Origin: Arthrobacter mangrovi
Lineage (GTDB): Bacteria; Actinomycetota; Actinomycetes; Actinomycetales; Micrococcaceae
Reading direction: 5' to 3'
DNA: 64,000 nt
Assembly: GCF_026011795.1 (NCBI RefSeq)
Contig: NZ_BRVS01000002.1
Location: 62,001 to 126,000 of the forward strand
Below are positions 1-9,050 of this stretch, in pieces; within the stretch, counting starts at the first letter, position 1, and each line of letters opens with the position of its first letter. The position numbers were made by a program, and so were the translations under genes. Under the pieces are notes generated by a model. That model saw only the letters and a program-made list of their open reading frames with translations. It made no database searches and was not told where the DNA came from.

Positions 1-1023
1 ACCTACGACATGATCGGCATCTGGGCGCCGATCCTGCTCATCATCCTGCGCATGGTGCAGGGTTTCTCCACCGGCGGCGAGTACGGCGGAGCCGCCACGT
101 TCATGGCAGAGTATTCGCCGGACAAGAAGCGCGGGTTCTTTGGCAGCTTCCTGGAGTTCGGGACGCTGTTCGGCTTTGTGCTCGGCACCGCGCTGGTACT
201 CTTCTTCCAGATCATCCTCGGCCAGGAAGCCATGACCGAATGGGGCTGGCGGCTGCCGTTCCTGGTAGCCGGCCCGATGGGCGTGATCGGCCTCTACCTG
301 CGGACCAAGCTCGAGGACACTCCCGTGTTCCGGGACCTGGAGGACCACCATCAGGAGGAATCCAGCGCCAAGACCGAGTTGAAGGACCTGGTCGTCAAGT
401 ACTGGAAGCCTCTGCTGACCATGGGCGGCCTGGTCATCGCCCTGAACGTCACCAACTACACGTTGCTCAGCTACATGCCGACCTATCTGCAGACCGAGAT
501 CAACCTCTCGGCAAACAGCGCGCTCACGCTGACGCTGCTGGGACAGCTGGCCATGATGGTCGTGATCCCCTTCGCCGGACGGATCTCGGACAAGGTCGGC
601 CGGAAGCCCATGTGGTGGGCCTCGCTGGGCGGCCTGTTCGTTGCCGCCATCCCGATGTACCTGCTGATGCGGATCAACTTCGGCGCGGCGCTGATCGGCT
701 TCGCCGTGCTGGGCCTGCTGTACGTGCTGCAGCTGGCCACGATCTCCGCGACGTTCCCGGCCATGTTCCCCACCCAGGTCCGTTACGCCGGCTTCGCCAT
801 CACCTACAACGTGGCGACGGCGCTCTTCGGCGGCACCGCCCCGCTGGTGAACGAGCTCCTCATCGAGTCGACGGGCGATACTTTGGTCCCCGCCTACTAC
901 ATGATGGTCGCCTGCGTCGTGGGCGCTATTGCGCTCAAGTTCGTCCCGGAGACCGCGGGCTGCTCGATCCGCGGCACGGAGATTCCAAGCATCGAGCGGG
1001 ACCGCGCCGAAGCCGGACGCTGA
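1..1023 (+). CDS. MHS-type MFS transporter, 5' end cut by window
   Basis: Inner-membrane major facilitator transporter, best matching the metabolite:H+ symporter (MHS, ProP/KgtP/ShiA-like) branch; the substrate cannot be read from sequence. The frame is open from base 1 (T-Y-D-M), so the start lies outside the window. About 340 residues are visible against the usual 430-450, so roughly 100 N-terminal residues are missing. The glycine-rich GEYGGAATFMAEY stretch after the first visible helix, and the loop AGRISDKVGRKP, are typical of the family. Hydrophobic helices follow to a short polar tail. It converges on coaE with a 32-nt gap. Osmolyte, dicarboxylate or aromatic-acid uptake are all possible. 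Confidence 0.85.
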   Translation, partial: TYDMIGIWAPILLIILRMVQGFSTGGEYGGAATFMAEYSPDKKRGFFGSFLEFGTLFGFVLGTALVLFFQIILGQEAMTEWGWRLPFLVAGPMGVIGLYLRTKLEDTPVFRDLEDHHQEESSAKTELKDLVVKYWKPLLTMGGLVIALNVTNYTLLSYMPTYLQTEINLSANSALTLTLLGQLAMMVVIPFAGRISDKVGRKPMWWASLGGLFVAAIPMYLLMRINFGAALIGFAVLGLLYVLQLATISATFPAMFPTQVRYAGFAITYNVATALFGGTAPLVNELLIESTGDTLVPAYYMMVACVVGAIALKFVPETAGCSIRGTEIPSIERDRAEAGR

Positions 1024-1055
1024 CGCGCGCACGCCGCACCCGGACCAAGTCCGGC

Positions 1056-2270
1056 TTAGAAGGCGGCGGCCTCCTCGGGCCGCCAACCGGAGCCGCGGAT
1101 CCATTCCTGGAGCCGCGGCTCCGCCGTGTCCGTGAACCACTCGTCCTTGTCCTTGGCGTAGCGGCCGATCGACCGGTCCCCCGCATGCAGTTCGGCCAGC
1201 CGCCGCTTCTCCGCCAGGTACTCGGCCGCCACCGGAGCCTCGGCCCGCAGCCAGTCCCGGAAGCCCAGGGCGTAACACCAGCCGGGCGACCCCTGCACCC
1301 GGACGTGGACGTTGGCCGCACGGCCCGGGTCGGCGTTGCAGTGCATCCGCTTCTCCCACGCCGCAGGATCCGGGCAGGACGGCTTCGGTGAATCCCGCCA
1401 CTGGCCCGGCCAGCGCGGGAATCCGGCCGCGGCGAGGTTTGCGGCTATCCCATCCGCATCCGCCAGGGTCGCCACGGACACCTGCAGGTCGATGACGTCC
1501 TTGGCCGGCAGGCCCGGGACGGACGTGGAGCCGACGTGGGCCACGCCCAGGACGCGGCTGTCCGCAGCCGCGATCCTCGCGGCCAGCCGGCGGGCCTGGT
1601 GCCGCCACTGCGGGTCCGGATCGACCAGCTGCGGACCCCCGTCGCGGGGTGCCGCCCGTTCCGCCTGCAGGTTCTCCGCAAAGGGCACGAGCCGCTCGTC
1701 CCACAGCCGGTCCACCGCGGCGAGCAGGTCGCCGGCGCTCGACACGTTGTCCAGCACGACGTCCGCGGCCGCCCGCCGCTGCTCCGCGGTCGCCTGGGCC
1801 GCTATGCGGGACCGCGCGTCCTCGGGCGTCATGCCGCGCAGGTCCACCATGCGGCGGACCCGGGTCTCCTCCGGCGCGTCCACGACGAGCACGAGGTGGA
1901 AACCGGCCCCCTGCCCGGTCTCCACCAGGAGCGGGATGTCCTGGACGACGATGGACCCGGGCCCGGCCTCCGCCACCAGCTGCGCCGAACGGGCCCGCAC
2001 CAGCGGATGCACAATCGCATTGAGCTGCTCCCGCTTGGCCTGGTCTCCGAAGACAATGGCGCCCAGCGCCGCACGGTCCAGCCCGCCGTCGTCGTTAATC
2101 ACCTGGGGGCCGAAGGCCGCGGCTATGGCGGCAAGGCCGTCGGTCCCCGGCTCCACCACTTCGCGGGCCAGGACGTCCGCATCCACCAGGACCGCCCCGC
2201 GCTCGCTCAGCCGCCGCGCCACCAGCGATTTCCCGGCCGCGATCCCGCCCGTCAGTCCAACCTTCAGCAT
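1056..2270 (-). CDS. coaE: Dephospho-CoA kinase fused to GrpB/UPF0157 domain
   Basis: Catalyses the last step of coenzyme A synthesis, ATP-dependent phosphorylation of the 3'-hydroxyl of dephospho-CoA, in the cytoplasm. The protein has 404 residues, about twice the length of a plain CoaE. The Walker A loop GGIAAGKS sits at residues 8-15, followed by the DADVLAREVVEPG substrate region. From about residue 210 a second domain begins (DPDPQWRHQARRL, GVAHVGSTSVPGLPAKDVID), characteristic of the GrpB/UPF0157 nucleotidyltransferase-like family. The same fusion is known in mycobacteria and other actinobacteria; the function of the C-terminal half is not settled. The ATG at 2270 begins the conserved MLKVGLTGG. 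Confidence 0.95.
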   Translation of the reverse strand: MLKVGLTGGIAAGKSLVARRLSERGAVLVDADVLAREVVEPGTDGLAAIAAAFGPQVINDDGGLDRAALGAIVFGDQAKREQLNAIVHPLVRARSAQLVAEAGPGSIVVQDIPLLVETGQGAGFHLVLVVDAPEETRVRRMVDLRGMTPEDARSRIAAQATAEQRRAAADVVLDNVSSAGDLLAAVDRLWDERLVPFAENLQAERAAPRDGGPQLVDPDPQWRHQARRLAARIAAADSRVLGVAHVGSTSVPGLPAKDVIDLQVSVATLADADGIAANLAAAGFPRWPGQWRDSPKPSCPDPAAWEKRMHCNADPGRAANVHVRVQGSPGWCYALGFRDWLRAEAPVAAEYLAEKRRLAELHAGDRSIGRYAKDKDEWFTDTAEPRLQEWIRGSGWRPEEAAAF

Positions 2271-2308
2271 GCCGCCAGCTTAGCGGCATGCCGAAGGCCA
2301 GCCGCGCA

Positions 2309-3730
2309 TCAGTCAGCCGCTGGCGGGATGTTCTGGTTGATATGGAAGACGTTGTCCGGATCGTACTGTGCCTTCACCCGGGCCAGCCGTTCGAAGTTCT
2401 CTAGGTAGGACGCCCTGACCCGTTCCGGGCCTTCGTCCATGATGAAGTTGATGTACGCTCCGCCGGCCGACGTTGGATGCAGCTCCTCCCAGTAGACCTT
2501 TGCCCAGTCCGAGATCAGTTGGGCGTTGGCGGGATCGGGGTCGATGCCGCCGATGACGCCGGCCCATCCGCCGCCGCGGTAGGCAAAGGCCGTATCGCCC
2601 GTGGGCACCTCTTGCGCCGCGCCGCTGATCGGATACATGTGCATGGTTGACAACTCGGTCGGGATGGCTTCCCCGTACTTCCGGTGGATCTCGATCGCCT
2701 CGTCCGACAGCTCAGTGACGAAGTCGGCCTTCCAGTACCACTGCAGGCCCGCAGGCACCAGGGGGTCGAACAGCGACTGCAGGGCCGTGAACGGCATGTT
2801 CTGCAGGCCAACGAGCAGGGGGTTCCCGAACCCGCGGACCGGCGCCAGAACCCGCTCGGCGTCGGCGTGCGGCCCGGTGTAGGACCAGATGATCATGCAC
2901 ACCCTGCGGTCATGGATCTCCTCCGGGAACAGCGGAATGGACGGGACCCGCGCGATGCCGATCCAGCCGTTGAGTTCCCTCGGTTGGGCCGGCAGGAATT
3001 CCCGGTACCAGCGCATCACGTCGCCGATATCGGCGATGTCGTAAAAGACCGGCCCGGCGATGACGATTCCATTTTCACCGACGTCATGGCAGCGGAAGCG
3101 GAACGAGGTCACCACGCCGAAATTGCCGCCGCCGCCCCGCAGCGCCCAGAACAGGTCGGGATGGTGTTCTGTGTCTGCGGTGACCAGCGAGCCGTCCGCC
3201 AGCACCACATCGGCGCTGAGCAGGTTGTCAACGGTCAGGCCGTAGCGCCGAGTCAGGTGGCCGACGCCGCCGCCGAGGGCGAGTCCGCCGACGCCGGTCG
3301 AGGCGACCGTGCCCGCCGGCGCCGCCATGCCGAATGGCACGGTCGCATGGTCGACGTCCTTCCAGAGGCAGCCGCCGTCGACCCTGACCACATGGTTGGC
3401 CGGATCGACAGTGGTGCCGCGCATCAGCGACAGGTCGATGACCAGCGCGCCGTCCCACACGCCGAGGCCACCCGCATTGTGACCGCCTCCGCGAACGGCA
3501 ACTTCCAGCGAGTGCTGGCGCGCGAAGCGCACGCACGCGACGACATCCGCCGCGTCGGCGCAGCGCACAATGACCGCAGGATGCCGGTCGATCATGCCGT
3601 TGTAGACCGCCCGGGCTTCGTCATAGGCAGGGTCCGCGGGCTTGATCGCGTAGCCGCGCAGCTGGGCCTCGAGGTCCTCGTACGGATTCGCGAGGCCGGT
3701 AACAGTCGAGTCGACTGGGGTCGTAGACAT
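2309..3730 (-). CDS. FAD-binding oxidoreductase, berberine-bridge type
   Basis: Probable flavin-dependent oxidase of the PCMH/BBE family; the substrate is unknown. The chosen ATG at 3730 has AGGAGG a few bases upstream and gives 473 residues. A longer open frame upstream is not needed. The FAD domain contains RGGGHNAGG, whose His is the usual 8-alpha-histidyl FAD attachment site. The second attachment Cys of bicovalent members is absent: that loop reads GGLALGGGVGHLTR. The C-terminus carries the BBE motif (ending around YDPDNVFHINQNI). No signal peptide is seen, so it is probably cytoplasmic. It stands alone between coaE and a divergent gene. Confidence 0.85.
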   Translation of the reverse strand: MSTTPVDSTVTGLANPYEDLEAQLRGYAIKPADPAYDEARAVYNGMIDRHPAVIVRCADAADVVACVRFARQHSLEVAVRGGGHNAGGLGVWDGALVIDLSLMRGTTVDPANHVVRVDGGCLWKDVDHATVPFGMAAPAGTVASTGVGGLALGGGVGHLTRRYGLTVDNLLSADVVLADGSLVTADTEHHPDLFWALRGGGGNFGVVTSFRFRCHDVGENGIVIAGPVFYDIADIGDVMRWYREFLPAQPRELNGWIGIARVPSIPLFPEEIHDRRVCMIIWSYTGPHADAERVLAPVRGFGNPLLVGLQNMPFTALQSLFDPLVPAGLQWYWKADFVTELSDEAIEIHRKYGEAIPTELSTMHMYPISGAAQEVPTGDTAFAYRGGGWAGVIGGIDPDPANAQLISDWAKVYWEELHPTSAGGAYINFIMDEGPERVRASYLENFERLARVKAQYDPDNVFHINQNIPPAAD

Positions 3731-3944
3731 AATGGTTCCTCCTGAGTCCGGCCTCGCCAAACACAGGAGCACCCGGCCGCCCCCGCCGCATACCAGGACA
3801 GTCCGCAATGCCGATCGGATGGTTCGCTGCGCACGGCGCGGCACGGCGTTTGCTCTGTCCCCCAACCGCAATTTTCCCACCCGCGGCGGTGGCAGGCAAC
3901 GGCCGTACGCGCGCCGCGGCAGGCCCGCGTACTAGGCTGGTCTG

Positions 3945-4622
3945 GTGCAACCAGCCCCGCCCTCGACCGCCAGCTATACCACCATCGACGGCGAACACCG
4001 GCATGAGGTGGAGATCAAGCGCTCCCGTTTCATCACCGTCCTCCGGCGGGTCGAAACGGAAGAGGCCGCCCGCGAACTCGTCGCCGGCCTGCGCAAGGAA
4101 TTCCATGACGCGCGGCACCACTGCAGCGCCTTCATCCTTGGTCCGGACCGCAGGGTGCAGCGTTCCAACGACGACGGCGAACCGTCCGGAACGGCGGGAA
4201 TTCCCATGCTGGAGGCACTGGCAAAACGCGAGACGGCGCCCGGGGTGACGGACCTCAGCGACGTCGCGGCCGTCGTCGTCCGCTATTTCGGCGGGATCCT
4301 GCTGGGTGCCGGCGGGCTGGTGCGGGCCTACTCGGATTCCGTGTCGCAGGCCCTCTCGGGCGCGCGGCTGATCCGACGCGAGCACCTGCAGCTGTTCTCG
4401 GTTCCGGCCGGACACGCTGCCGCGGGACGGCTCGAGAACGAGTTGCGCGGCGCCGGGGTGCAAGTCCTGGGCACGGACTATCTGTCCAACGAGGCACGCA
4501 TCCAGGTCGCCCTGCCGGACTCGCCGGAAACCGTCGCCGGATTCCGCGAACGGCTGGCGGCGCTGACCGGCGGCGGCCCCGGACCTGTACCCAGCGGCAG
4601 CCGGTGGGTGGACCGTGGCTGA
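3945..4622 (+). CDS. YigZ/IMPACT family protein
   Basis: Member of the YigZ/IMPACT (UPF0029) family, small cytoplasmic proteins implicated in translation-associated regulation whose bacterial role is poorly defined. Recognised from the N-terminal core: IKRSRFITVLRRV, the HHCSAFILG segment, NDDGEPSGTAGIPMLEAL, and VVVRYFGGILLGAGGLVRAY. The C-terminal half matches the second, ferredoxin-like domain. The GTG at 3945 is used; 225 residues is normal for the family. The last eight bases overlap the next gene, so the two are probably translated together. Confidence 0.85.
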   Translation: MQPAPPSTASYTTIDGEHRHEVEIKRSRFITVLRRVETEEAARELVAGLRKEFHDARHHCSAFILGPDRRVQRSNDDGEPSGTAGIPMLEALAKRETAPGVTDLSDVAAVVVRYFGGILLGAGGLVRAYSDSVSQALSGARLIRREHLQLFSVPAGHAAAGRLENELRGAGVQVLGTDYLSNEARIQVALPDSPETVAGFRERLAALTGGGPGPVPSGSRWVDRG

Positions 4623-5742
4623 CCTCGATCTCGCCGCCCTGCGGCGCTGGCCCGATGTCGAGGCGGAGAATCTCTACGCCTACGACGCGGCAGACCGGCT
4701 CCTCCTGGCCACGGCGGAGCCGCTGCTGGCCGGACTGGACGGCGCGAGGGTCGCTGTCGTCAATGACCACTACGGTGCGCTGACCCTGTCCCTCGCCGCC
4801 CGCGGGCTGGCCGGGATCCGGGTGCACCAGGACCCGTTGTCCGGCGAACTCGCCCTGGCGAACAATGCCGAGGCGCTGGGACTTGGCGGCTACCGGCAAT
4901 ACCCGCTGGGGCCGGAGATATTCGACGGCGTCCGCCTGGTCCTGCTGCAGCTGCCCCGTTCCCTGGACGCGCTCGAGGAAATCGCGGGCTGGATCGCGCG
5001 CTCGGCCGCGCCCGACGTCGTCGTCCTCGCCGCGGGCCGGGTCAAGCACATGACCAAGGCGATGAACCAGGTACTGGGGACCGCCTTCAGCCACGTGACG
5101 GCGGGCCTGGCGCGGCAAAAGGCCCGGGTCCTGACGGCAACCGGTCCCGCGCGCCCGGAATCCAGCCGGTTCCCGCTGGTGGAAAGCCACGACGTCGGAC
5201 TGCCGGCACCCCTGCGCCTGGTCGCGTTCGGCGGGACCTTCGGCGGAGCGAAGCTGGATGTCGGAACCCGTTTCCTGCTCCCCCTGCTCGACGGCGCCCG
5301 CGACTGCCGCACGGCGGTGGACCTGGGCTGCGGCAACGGAACAATCGCGGCCTATCTGGCTCTGCGGCGACCGGAGCTGCGGGTCACCGCCACGGACCAG
5401 TCGGCCTCCGCGGTGTCGTCGACCAAGGCGACGGCCGAGGCCAACGGCGTCGCGGACCGGATCATGGTCCGCCGGGACGACGGGCTGTCCGGCCTCGCCG
5501 ATGCCTCTGCCGAACTGATCGTGCTGAATCCGCCGTTCCATATCGGCAACGCCGTGCACGCCGGGATCGCCCTGAAATTGTTCGCCGATGCAGGCCGGGT
5601 CCTGGCCCCGGGCGGAGAGCTGTGGACGGTGTGGAACAGCCATCTCGGCTACCGGCCGGCCCTGCAGCGCCTCGTCGGGCCGACGCGCCAGGTCGCGCGA
5701 AACCCCAAGTTCACCGTCACCGTCAGCGTCCGCGAAGGCTGA
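4615..5742 (+). CDS. Class I methyltransferase, RlmG/RsmC-like
   Basis: SAM-dependent methyltransferase resembling the RsmC/RlmG family, which makes m2G in 16S or 23S rRNA. The 375 residues form two halves, as in that family: a degenerate N-terminal copy and an active C-terminal domain. The active half holds the SAM-binding motif AVDLGCGNGTIAAYLAL near residue 240 and the catalytic NPPF tetrad in IVLNPPFHIG near residue 305. The start is a GTG overlapping the preceding YigZ gene by eight bases. A strong hairpin follows about 100 bases downstream. The target guanine cannot be assigned here. Confidence 0.82.
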   Translation: MADLDLAALRRWPDVEAENLYAYDAADRLLLATAEPLLAGLDGARVAVVNDHYGALTLSLAARGLAGIRVHQDPLSGELALANNAEALGLGGYRQYPLGPEIFDGVRLVLLQLPRSLDALEEIAGWIARSAAPDVVVLAAGRVKHMTKAMNQVLGTAFSHVTAGLARQKARVLTATGPARPESSRFPLVESHDVGLPAPLRLVAFGGTFGGAKLDVGTRFLLPLLDGARDCRTAVDLGCGNGTIAAYLALRRPELRVTATDQSASAVSSTKATAEANGVADRIMVRRDDGLSGLADASAELIVLNPPFHIGNAVHAGIALKLFADAGRVLAPGGELWTVWNSHLGYRPALQRLVGPTRQVARNPKFTVTVSVREG

Positions 5743-5840
5743 GCACCGCCGGCAAGCCCCTGCCGGCCGCCGCCGTGGTAGTCATGGTCGTGGTGGCTGC
5801 CGCCGTCGTCGCTGTTGGTGTTGTGGTTTAAAGCCAAACA

Positions 5841-5866
5841 GGACCCCCGCCCGAAGGCAGGGGTCC
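5841..5866. terminator. Hairpin terminator between converging genes
   Basis: GGACCCC and GGGGTCC arms, extended by GCC/GGC pairs around a CGAA tetraloop, form a compact GC-rich stem. It lies between the methyltransferase (plus strand, ends 5742) and rpsA (minus strand, ends 5901) and could serve both. There is no long T tract. Confidence 0.7.
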
Positions 5867-5900
5867 CGCATGCATCTTCAGCGCCTGGCGGCGCCTGGGA

Positions 5901-7376
5901 TTAGTGGCCGGTCAGCTTCTCGCGCAGAGCGGCGAGGGCCTCGTCCGAAGCCAGGGTGCCGCCGCTGCTGGGCTCGGTCGACGCAGCGTCCGAGGAGTAG
6001 CTGGTCGGAGCCGCTTCGCCGCCCTCGGAGGATGCCTGGGCATCTTCCTGCAGGTGGCGGGCAACCTGCTTCTTGTGGGCTTCCCAGCGGGCTTGGGCGT
6101 CAGCGTACTGCTGCTCCCAAGCGGCGCGCTGGTTCTCGTAGCCCTCGAGCCATTCGTTGGACTCGGGGTCGAAGCCCTCGGGGTACTTGTAGTTGCCCTC
6201 TTCGTCGTACTCGGCAGCCATGCCGTACAGCGCCGGGTCGAACTCGGTGCCTTCCGGATCGACGCCCTCGTTGGCCTGCTTGAGGGACAGCGAGATGCGG
6301 CGGCGCTCCAGGTCGATGTCGATGACCTTGACGAACAGCTCGTCGCCCACGGAGACGACCTGCTCGGCCAGCTCGACGTGGCGGACGGCCAGCTCGGAGA
6401 TGTGGACCAGGCCTTCGATGCCGTCCTCGACGCGGACGAACGCACCGAACGGAACCAGCTTGGTGACCTTGCCCGGGACAACCTGGCCCAGCGCGTGCGT
6501 GCGGGCGAAGGTCTGCCACGGATCTTCCTGGGTGGCCTTCAGCGACAGGGAGACACGCTCGCGGTCCAGGTCCACCTCGAGGACCTCGACGGTGACTTCC
6601 TGGCCGACCTCGACAACCTCGGACGGGTGGTCGATGTGCTTCCAGGACAGCTCGGAGACGTGCACCAGGCCGTCGACGCCGCCCAGGTCCACGAAGGCAC
6701 CGAAGTTGACGATCGAGGAGACAACGCCCGGACGGACCTGTCCCTTCTCCAGCTTGTTGAGGAAGGTCGAGCGGACCTCGGACTGGGTCTGCTCGAGCCA
6801 GGCGCGGCGGGACAGCACAACGTTGTTGCGGTTCTTGTCCAGCTCGATGATCTTGGCTTCGATCTGCTGGCCGATGTACGGAGCCAGGTCGCGCACGCGG
6901 CGCATCTCGACCAGGGAGGCGGGCAGGAAGCCGCGCAGGCCGATGTCGAGGATAAGACCACCCTTGACGACCTCGATGACGGTACCGGTGACGACGCCGT
7001 CCTCTTCCTTGACCTTCTCGATGTCGCCCCAGGCGCGCTCGTACTGTGCGCGCTTCTTGGACAGGATGAGGCGGCCTTCCTTGTCCTCCTTGGTCAGGAC
7101 GAGGGCTTCGACCTCGTCGCCAACGGAGACGACGTCGCCGGGATCAACGTCGTGCTTGATGGAAAGCTCGCGGGAGGGGATGACACCTTCGGTCTTGTAA
7201 CCGATGTCGAGCAGGACTTCGTCGCGGTCAACCTTGACGACAGTACCTTCGACGAGATCGCCGTCGTTGAAGTACTTGATGGTCGCGTCGACAGCAGCGA
7301 GAAAGTCTTCAGCGGTACCGATGTCGTTGACTGCGACCTGAGGGGTACCGGGCTTCTCGGTGGAGGTGATGGTCAT
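5901..7376 (-). CDS. rpsA: 30S ribosomal protein S1
   Basis: Ribosomal protein S1, which binds mRNA on the 30S subunit and helps initiate translation. The ATG at 7376 (MTITSTEKPG) is chosen over an upstream in-frame ATG because the conserved actinobacterial sequence begins there. The 491-residue product has four S1 (OB-fold) repeats, with FNDGDLVEGTVVKVDRDEVL opening the first and GQVVPGKVTKLVPFGAFVRV the fourth. E. coli S1 has six. An acidic tail rich in Glu, Tyr and Ala follows. About 280 bases without a gene lie upstream. On the minus strand TTGCGG and TAATGC at an 18-base spacing could be its promoter. Confidence 0.97.
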   Translation of the reverse strand: MTITSTEKPGTPQVAVNDIGTAEDFLAAVDATIKYFNDGDLVEGTVVKVDRDEVLLDIGYKTEGVIPSRELSIKHDVDPGDVVSVGDEVEALVLTKEDKEGRLILSKKRAQYERAWGDIEKVKEEDGVVTGTVIEVVKGGLILDIGLRGFLPASLVEMRRVRDLAPYIGQQIEAKIIELDKNRNNVVLSRRAWLEQTQSEVRSTFLNKLEKGQVRPGVVSSIVNFGAFVDLGGVDGLVHVSELSWKHIDHPSEVVEVGQEVTVEVLEVDLDRERVSLSLKATQEDPWQTFARTHALGQVVPGKVTKLVPFGAFVRVEDGIEGLVHISELAVRHVELAEQVVSVGDELFVKVIDIDLERRRISLSLKQANEGVDPEGTEFDPALYGMAAEYDEEGNYKYPEGFDPESNEWLEGYENQRAAWEQQYADAQARWEAHKKQVARHLQEDAQASSEGGEAAPTSYSSDAASTEPSSGGTLASDEALAALREKLTGH

Positions 7377-7653
7377 GTAGTAGGGGCTCCGATGTGGATA
7401 GTTTTCTTGGTTCCGCACAGCTTGACTCTGCTCTGGACCCAGCACAAAATGGCTGCAGCCTTCCAACATTGCTGACTGTCCGGAAGCGGACATTGTGGTA
7501 TGACGCAGGATGAAGCTTCTGCGTACGCATTACGCGCCCAACCAGTCTAGCCGCAACGGCCAAGTCGGGTCAAAGCGGATGCCGTGCGTCCCGGCCTTTT
7601 TCCAACCCGCCTTTCCCACCCGCGGTCCGGGTTGTCCGCGACTGGTCCTGCGC

Positions 7654-8964
7654 CTAGAAGTGCGTGATGCAGTAGGGCGCCGAGGCCAGCGCGAACAGCC
7701 TGTCCAGACGCCCGACGGCGGCGTCGTCGCCTTCCAGCCGACCCGCGCCGGCCAGGGTCCGTCCCCGGGCTCCCCCGAGATAGAGCGAGCCAAGGACGTC
7801 GACGTCAAGGGTGAGGTCCACCGCGGCCGAGGCATCCAGCCGCTCCACGCGTGCCTGCCCGCCGGCAGCGTCCAGCCGGAACCGTCCCACGGCCAAGCCG
7901 AGCGGATCCCGGACCGCGAACGCCAGCGAGCCGTCCTGCTCGAAACGACGCGCTTCCAGAGCTGCCACAGGGTCGAGTATCCGGAGCCAGAGCGCGTCTT
8001 CCTCCGCGGTGACGCGGTAGCTGCGGGGGTCGGACAGCGCCCAGGGCAGCGGATCGTCGGCCGGGGCCGCGGACCACACGATCCGCTGGACCAGGTCGAT
8101 GGAGCCGAGGTACCGCCAGAGTTCGCGGTAGCTCGCCTCCGACGCCGCCACCAGGTCGACGACCTTCATGGTGTGCGGCTCGGAATGCCAGCCGGCGAAC
8201 TTGTAGGCGACGTAGCCGCCGGGCTCGCCGTCCGGACGGAAGTGCACGGCCACCCGAAGGTCCGGATTCGGTTCGGGCTTCTCCGACTGCCAGCGCCCCG
8301 ATGCCACCTGGGCATACGAAAACTGGCGGTCCAGCGAACCGGTGGTCCGTCCATGGAAGCCGGCGAAGATTCGCGGGGCCAGCTCCAGCATCGACGCGGG
8401 ATCGACCAGCTCCATGGTGCCGAAGGGAGCCGCCCGCAGCGCGAAGCGTTCGCGGACATCGACCTCGACGCGACGGGTGAACGCCGCGGCCCCGAAGCCA
8501 AAGCGGCCATAAATGGTTGCTTCCGACGCCGTCAGCGCCGCGACGGCGAAGCCCCTGCCGGCCGCCTGCTCGAGGTCCGTGGTGATCATGGTCCGCAGCA
8601 GGCCGCGGCGGCGGTGGGTGGGCCGGACCGTGACCGCCGTGATCTGGTGGGTCGGGACAAGCCGCCCGCCTCCGACGTTCATCGTGTTGGCCAAGGACCC
8701 GTAGGTGGCCACCGGGATGTCCGGACCCCAGGCACCCGGCCGGGCGCCGTCGTCGTACGCTCCCCATAGCACGCGCCGGTCGGCCTGGTAGGCGGCGACG
8801 TAGGCCCCCACGTGCCCTGGCTGTGGCGCCCCGTCATGGAATCCGGCCCGGACCGCCTCGAACCAGCCCATGGTCCGGGCATCGGGCCGTCCGTCCTCGA
8901 GGCCGGCCGGGAACTGTTCGATCCTGATGGTGCCGGCCCGGGTGTCTGCTGCGCTGGTGTCCAC
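7654..8964 (-). CDS. Eis-like GNAT N-acetyltransferase
   Basis: Acetyl-CoA-dependent N-acetyltransferase resembling mycobacterial Eis, which acetylates amines including aminoglycosides at several positions. The 436 residues follow the Eis plan: a GNAT domain with the acetyl-CoA loop VRPTHRRRGLLRTM near residues 140-155, a second GNAT-like domain, and an SCP2-like C-terminal domain. The chain ends in Phe (PYCITHF); in Eis the C-terminal carboxylate of Phe acts in catalysis. The Tyr in SEATIYGRFGFG matches the position of the Eis general acid. It is separated from polA by a strong hairpin. The physiological substrate here is unknown, and resistance should not be assumed. Confidence 0.8.
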   Translation of the reverse strand: MDTSAADTRAGTIRIEQFPAGLEDGRPDARTMGWFEAVRAGFHDGAPQPGHVGAYVAAYQADRRVLWGAYDDGARPGAWGPDIPVATYGSLANTMNVGGGRLVPTHQITAVTVRPTHRRRGLLRTMITTDLEQAAGRGFAVAALTASEATIYGRFGFGAAAFTRRVEVDVRERFALRAAPFGTMELVDPASMLELAPRIFAGFHGRTTGSLDRQFSYAQVASGRWQSEKPEPNPDLRVAVHFRPDGEPGGYVAYKFAGWHSEPHTMKVVDLVAASEASYRELWRYLGSIDLVQRIVWSAAPADDPLPWALSDPRSYRVTAEEDALWLRILDPVAALEARRFEQDGSLAFAVRDPLGLAVGRFRLDAAGGQARVERLDASAAVDLTLDVDVLGSLYLGGARGRTLAGAGRLEGDDAAVGRLDRLFALASAPYCITHF

Positions 8965-8982
8965 GACAGCCGAGCCTAATGC

Positions 8983-9017
8983 GCGGCGGCCGCTCCCGCC
9001 AGAGGAGCGGCCGCCGC
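8983..9017 (-). terminator. Hairpin downstream of polA
   Basis: A perfect 14-bp stem (8983-8996 with 9004-9017; arms GCGGCGGCCGCTCC and GGAGCGGCCGCCGC) with a seven-base loop. It lies just past the polA stop and before the Eis-like start. No T run follows, so termination is probable rather than certain. Confidence 0.6.
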
Positions 9018-9050
9018 GGCCGGAGCCGGTGTCCGGACCCGGGGCCTGGG

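Noticed and set aside
5649-5837. A His/Gly/Asp-rich 62-residue minus-strand frame between the methyltransferase and rpsA
   Set aside because: It overlaps the end of the methyltransferase, has no ribosome site and reads simple GGC/GTC repeats.
5904-7475. A 523-residue plus-strand open frame opposite rpsA
   Set aside because: It mirrors rpsA codon positions, has a repetitive Asp/Leu/Val composition and no recognisable domain. rpsA is certain.
7654-8964. Aminoglycoside-resistance gene
   Set aside because: Eis-like proteins act on several amines, and nothing in the sequence or neighbourhood shows a resistance role.
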